DNA from: Conoideocrella luteorostrata
Taxonomy: Eukaryota > Ascomycota > Sordariomycetes > Hypocreales > Clavicipitaceae
Assembly: GCA_032433595.1 (NCBI GenBank)
Contig: JASWJB010000341.1
Location: 1-44,746 of the forward strand
Reading direction: 5' to 3'
DNA length: 44,746 nucleotides
The translations under genes and the position numbers were made by a program. Under the pieces are notes generated by a model. That model was not told where the DNA came from. It worked only from the letters and a program-made list of their open reading frames with translations, and did no database searches. How positions within the stretch are numbered: the first letter of the stretch is position 1; each line of letters opens with the position of its first letter. This document shows positions 42,681-44,746 of the stretch, in pieces.

Positions 42681-44708
42681 ATGCCAACGGATTTTATTCG
42701 GACAGAATATGGACCTTGTTCGCCAAGTAATTATCCACGGCGGGCTCCCAGAGTACCCGACTGGAACGCCTTCTACAAGAACGGACTTCCAGAGGAGGTG
42801 ATCGTTCTTGAGGATTCACCAGACACTCCAAACTCTTCCCTGCTTTTGAACACCCCTGCAACAGACATTGCAACATCTCAACCTGGTCCACCTACAAAGA
42901 AGCGGAGACTCTACGATCATGACAGTCGTCACGCCACAGTTACACCTCAGAACCAATGCTCAGCTTTCCCGATCGACCAGACTAATAATATAGATGCATT
43001 GTCGAGTCGAAAGAGACGACGAACACGACAAGAGAAGCAAATTGATGATGACGATGGTGGTGGTATACGCCAGGACACGAAGACGAAACGACTTTTTGAA
43101 GACTACAAACCACCCAGGGGTCTTCCCACTGTGGTTGGGACCGCAGCAATCAGACGAGTAAAATCCGTAAGCTAAATGAGAAGAATCATCACCTGCCTCT
43201 TCGAGTAACAAAGAGTAGGGTGATGGCAGCTGCGAAGAACCGGCTGCCGATGACGCGGATGGCCATATCATTCTAGTGCCCGGCCAGCATATCACGAAAC
43301 AATGTACGTTTTTTTGGGTTATGCTATTCTCTACTAATTTAATCCATAGACCGAGTCGAGAAACTCCTCGGCCAAGGGACTTTCGGGAAGGTCGTCCAGG
43401 CCTACGATCTAATGCACAATGAGCATGTTGCCCTGAAAGTTGTTCGCTCGAATCAAAAGTACCGATATGCTGCGTATGTCGAAGCGCGTGTATTACAAAC
43501 ACTTCAAAATCATGATCCTGGCAACAAATATGGGTGCATTCACTCCAAGGATGTATTCGATTACAAAGGCCACATCTGCATTGCCATGGACCTTCTAAGT
43601 CTAAGCGTATATGACTTTCTCAGAAGGAATCAGTTTGCACCTTTCCCCAATAGTCACATCCAAAGCATCGCTCATCAGCTCCTCACCAGTGTTGCTTGTA
43701 GGTCAAAACTCGTACAGGCTTTCTATGGCGCTAGACTTACCGATTATGGTCATAGATTTGCACGATCTCCGACTTATACATACGGATCTTAAGCCAGAAA
43801 ATATCCTTTTGAGGGATGCGTCATATCAATCTTTGCCGTACAGCGGCAAAATACCTTCCACATCGTCAAATACGTCCCGTACCGGAACACAACGGAGGGT
43901 CCTGCTGAACACGGAAATATGTGTAATCGACTTTGGGTCTTCAACATTCGAGGCCGAATACCACAGCTCAGTTGTTTCGACTCGACATTACCGAGCGCCA
44001 GAGATAATCCTTGGGATTGGATGGTCTTATCCATGTGATATCTGGAGTATTGCATGTATACTTGTTGAGTTGTTTACTGGTGACCTCTTGTTCGGGACGC
44101 ATGATAACCGGGAACATTTAGCCATGATGGAAGTTGTATGCGGGTGTAAGGTCGATTACAGCTTAATTCGGCAGGCAAATGGTAGGTCGAAAACGTCAAA
44201 TGCCGGCAATGCAAGGTAAGAGCAACTTCATTATGGCGAATTTTTTTGGAAGACTACGTACCACTGATGGCTCGAATCAGCAAGCCTTTCTCTCTCTCTC
44301 TCTCTCTCTCTCTCCCTTGGCTGCATTATTGCTAACAAGTTCTTGTCAAAGCTATTTCAAGCGGCTGAGGCTGAATTATCCAGTAGACGCGACAACGAGG
44401 AGCTCTAAAAGAGGCGTCAAGGCTATGAAAAAACTCTCTGTTGGTGTTTGCGTCGAAATACAAGTACTTGACGTGGACTTACATTTTCCCAGGATGTTAT
44501 CCCATCAACAAATGACTTTCTCACCGGATTTCTCGAACTATTGCAAAAAATGCTCATGTTTGATCCAAAAAAGCGCATCACGGCAAGACAAGCTCTTCGC
44601 CACCCTTGGTTTGGCGAAATATCTCACGACGATGGTACCGAAGCTGCCAGGCTCTGTGCTGAATATACGTCATCAGGACGGAAGAAGAGGTCCCTGCGTT
44701 CATCATAG
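42681..44708 (+). CDS. LAMMER/CLK-type dual-specificity protein kinase, divergent paralogue
   Basis: Exons 42681-43166, 43219-43303, 43350-43697, 43756-44215, 44352-44439 and 44493-44708 join in frame to 560 aa. A basic, probably nuclear N-terminus (KKRR near 75, RKRRRTRQ near 110) precedes the catalytic domain. Kinase features are the glycine loop GQGTFGKV, K220 (VALKVV), HTDLKPEN (D317), DFGSSTFE (D365), YRAPEIILG, and the family motif EHLAMMEVV (426-434), close to the canonical EHLAMMER. LAMMER kinases (yeast Kns1, S. pombe Lkh1, CLKs) phosphorylate splicing and growth regulators in the nucleus. The LAMMER block and the region after it differ from the conserved housekeeping enzyme, so this may be an accessory paralogue. 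Intron 5 has an unusual GTTGGT donor, and intron 1 abuts an in-frame TAG; these two junctions are the least certain. Confidence 0.85.
44289..44316 (+). repeat. (TC)14 microsatellite in kinase intron 4
   Basis: Twenty-eight bases of perfect TC dinucleotide repeat inside the 136-nt intron 44216-44351. It lies upstream of a GCTAAC branch-like element and the AAAG acceptor, where it extends the polypyrimidine content of the intron. Confidence 0.9.
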
Positions 44709-44746
44709 TGATGGAATAAGAAGCAGGCTGAAGACTTGGAAAGGGG

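Noticed and set aside
1..44746. tRNA, rRNA or CRISPR features
   Set aside because: No cloverleaf-like A/B-box arrangement, rRNA signature or regularly spaced direct repeats were recognised by eye.

Overview
The window looks like accessory DNA from a filamentous ascomycete (Pezizomycotina). Genes carry short GT-AG introns of about 50-135 nt. There are no operons or ribosome-binding sites. Nearly 75% of the window is non-ribosomal peptide synthetase (NRPS) coding sequence. UstYa-type (DUF3328) tailoring proteins sit beside it, and the right edge holds a LAMMER/CLK-type protein kinase. I cannot name the species; Hypocreales is only a guess.

Left to right: (1) 43-2478, two divergently transcribed UstYa-like membrane proteins, one intronless on the minus strand and one with four exons on the plus strand. 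(2) 4017-5090, an unrecognised open fragment followed by a heavily frameshifted SAM-dependent methyltransferase pseudogene. (3) 5605-16425 (minus), an intronless three-module NRPS (3606 aa): degenerate C - A - N-methyltransferase - T - C - A - T - C - A, ending inside the third adenylation domain. (4) 16426-19303, a gene-free divergent intergenic region rich in the 9-mer TACGGAGTA/TACTCCGTA. (5) 19304-39658 (plus), a giant NRPS of about 6760 aa with one 72-nt intron. It begins with the missing tail of an adenylation domain (A9/A10) and then runs T-C-A-T-C-A-T-E-C-(half C)-A-T-C-A-T-C-A-T-CT. (6) 39659-42680, mostly gene-free, with a decayed minus-strand gene near 41.2-41.8 kb. (7) 42681-44708, a six-exon divergent LAMMER kinase.

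The most notable point is that the two NRPS genes are complementary halves of one assembly line. The minus-strand gene lacks exactly the A9/A10-T part of its third module. The plus-strand gene starts with exactly that part and has no adenylation core of its own. The break lies in the long loop between motifs A8 and A9, the same loop that carries the N-methyltransferase insertion in module 1. Two readings are open. One is an inversion of roughly 5.6-19.3 kb that cut an ancestral eight-module NRPS of about 10,400 aa. The other is that the break is tolerated and the two proteins assemble a split adenylation domain in trans. An assembly inversion is a third, technical possibility. If the line works, the expected product is a macrocyclic octapeptide (terminal CT domain, no thioesterase), N-methylated at residue 1 and with a D-residue at position 5, possibly oxidatively tailored by the UstYa proteins.

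The synthetase also records its own assembly. A complete C domain after the E domain is followed by only the C-terminal lobe of a second C domain. Modules 5-6 and 7-8 look like a duplicated two-module block.
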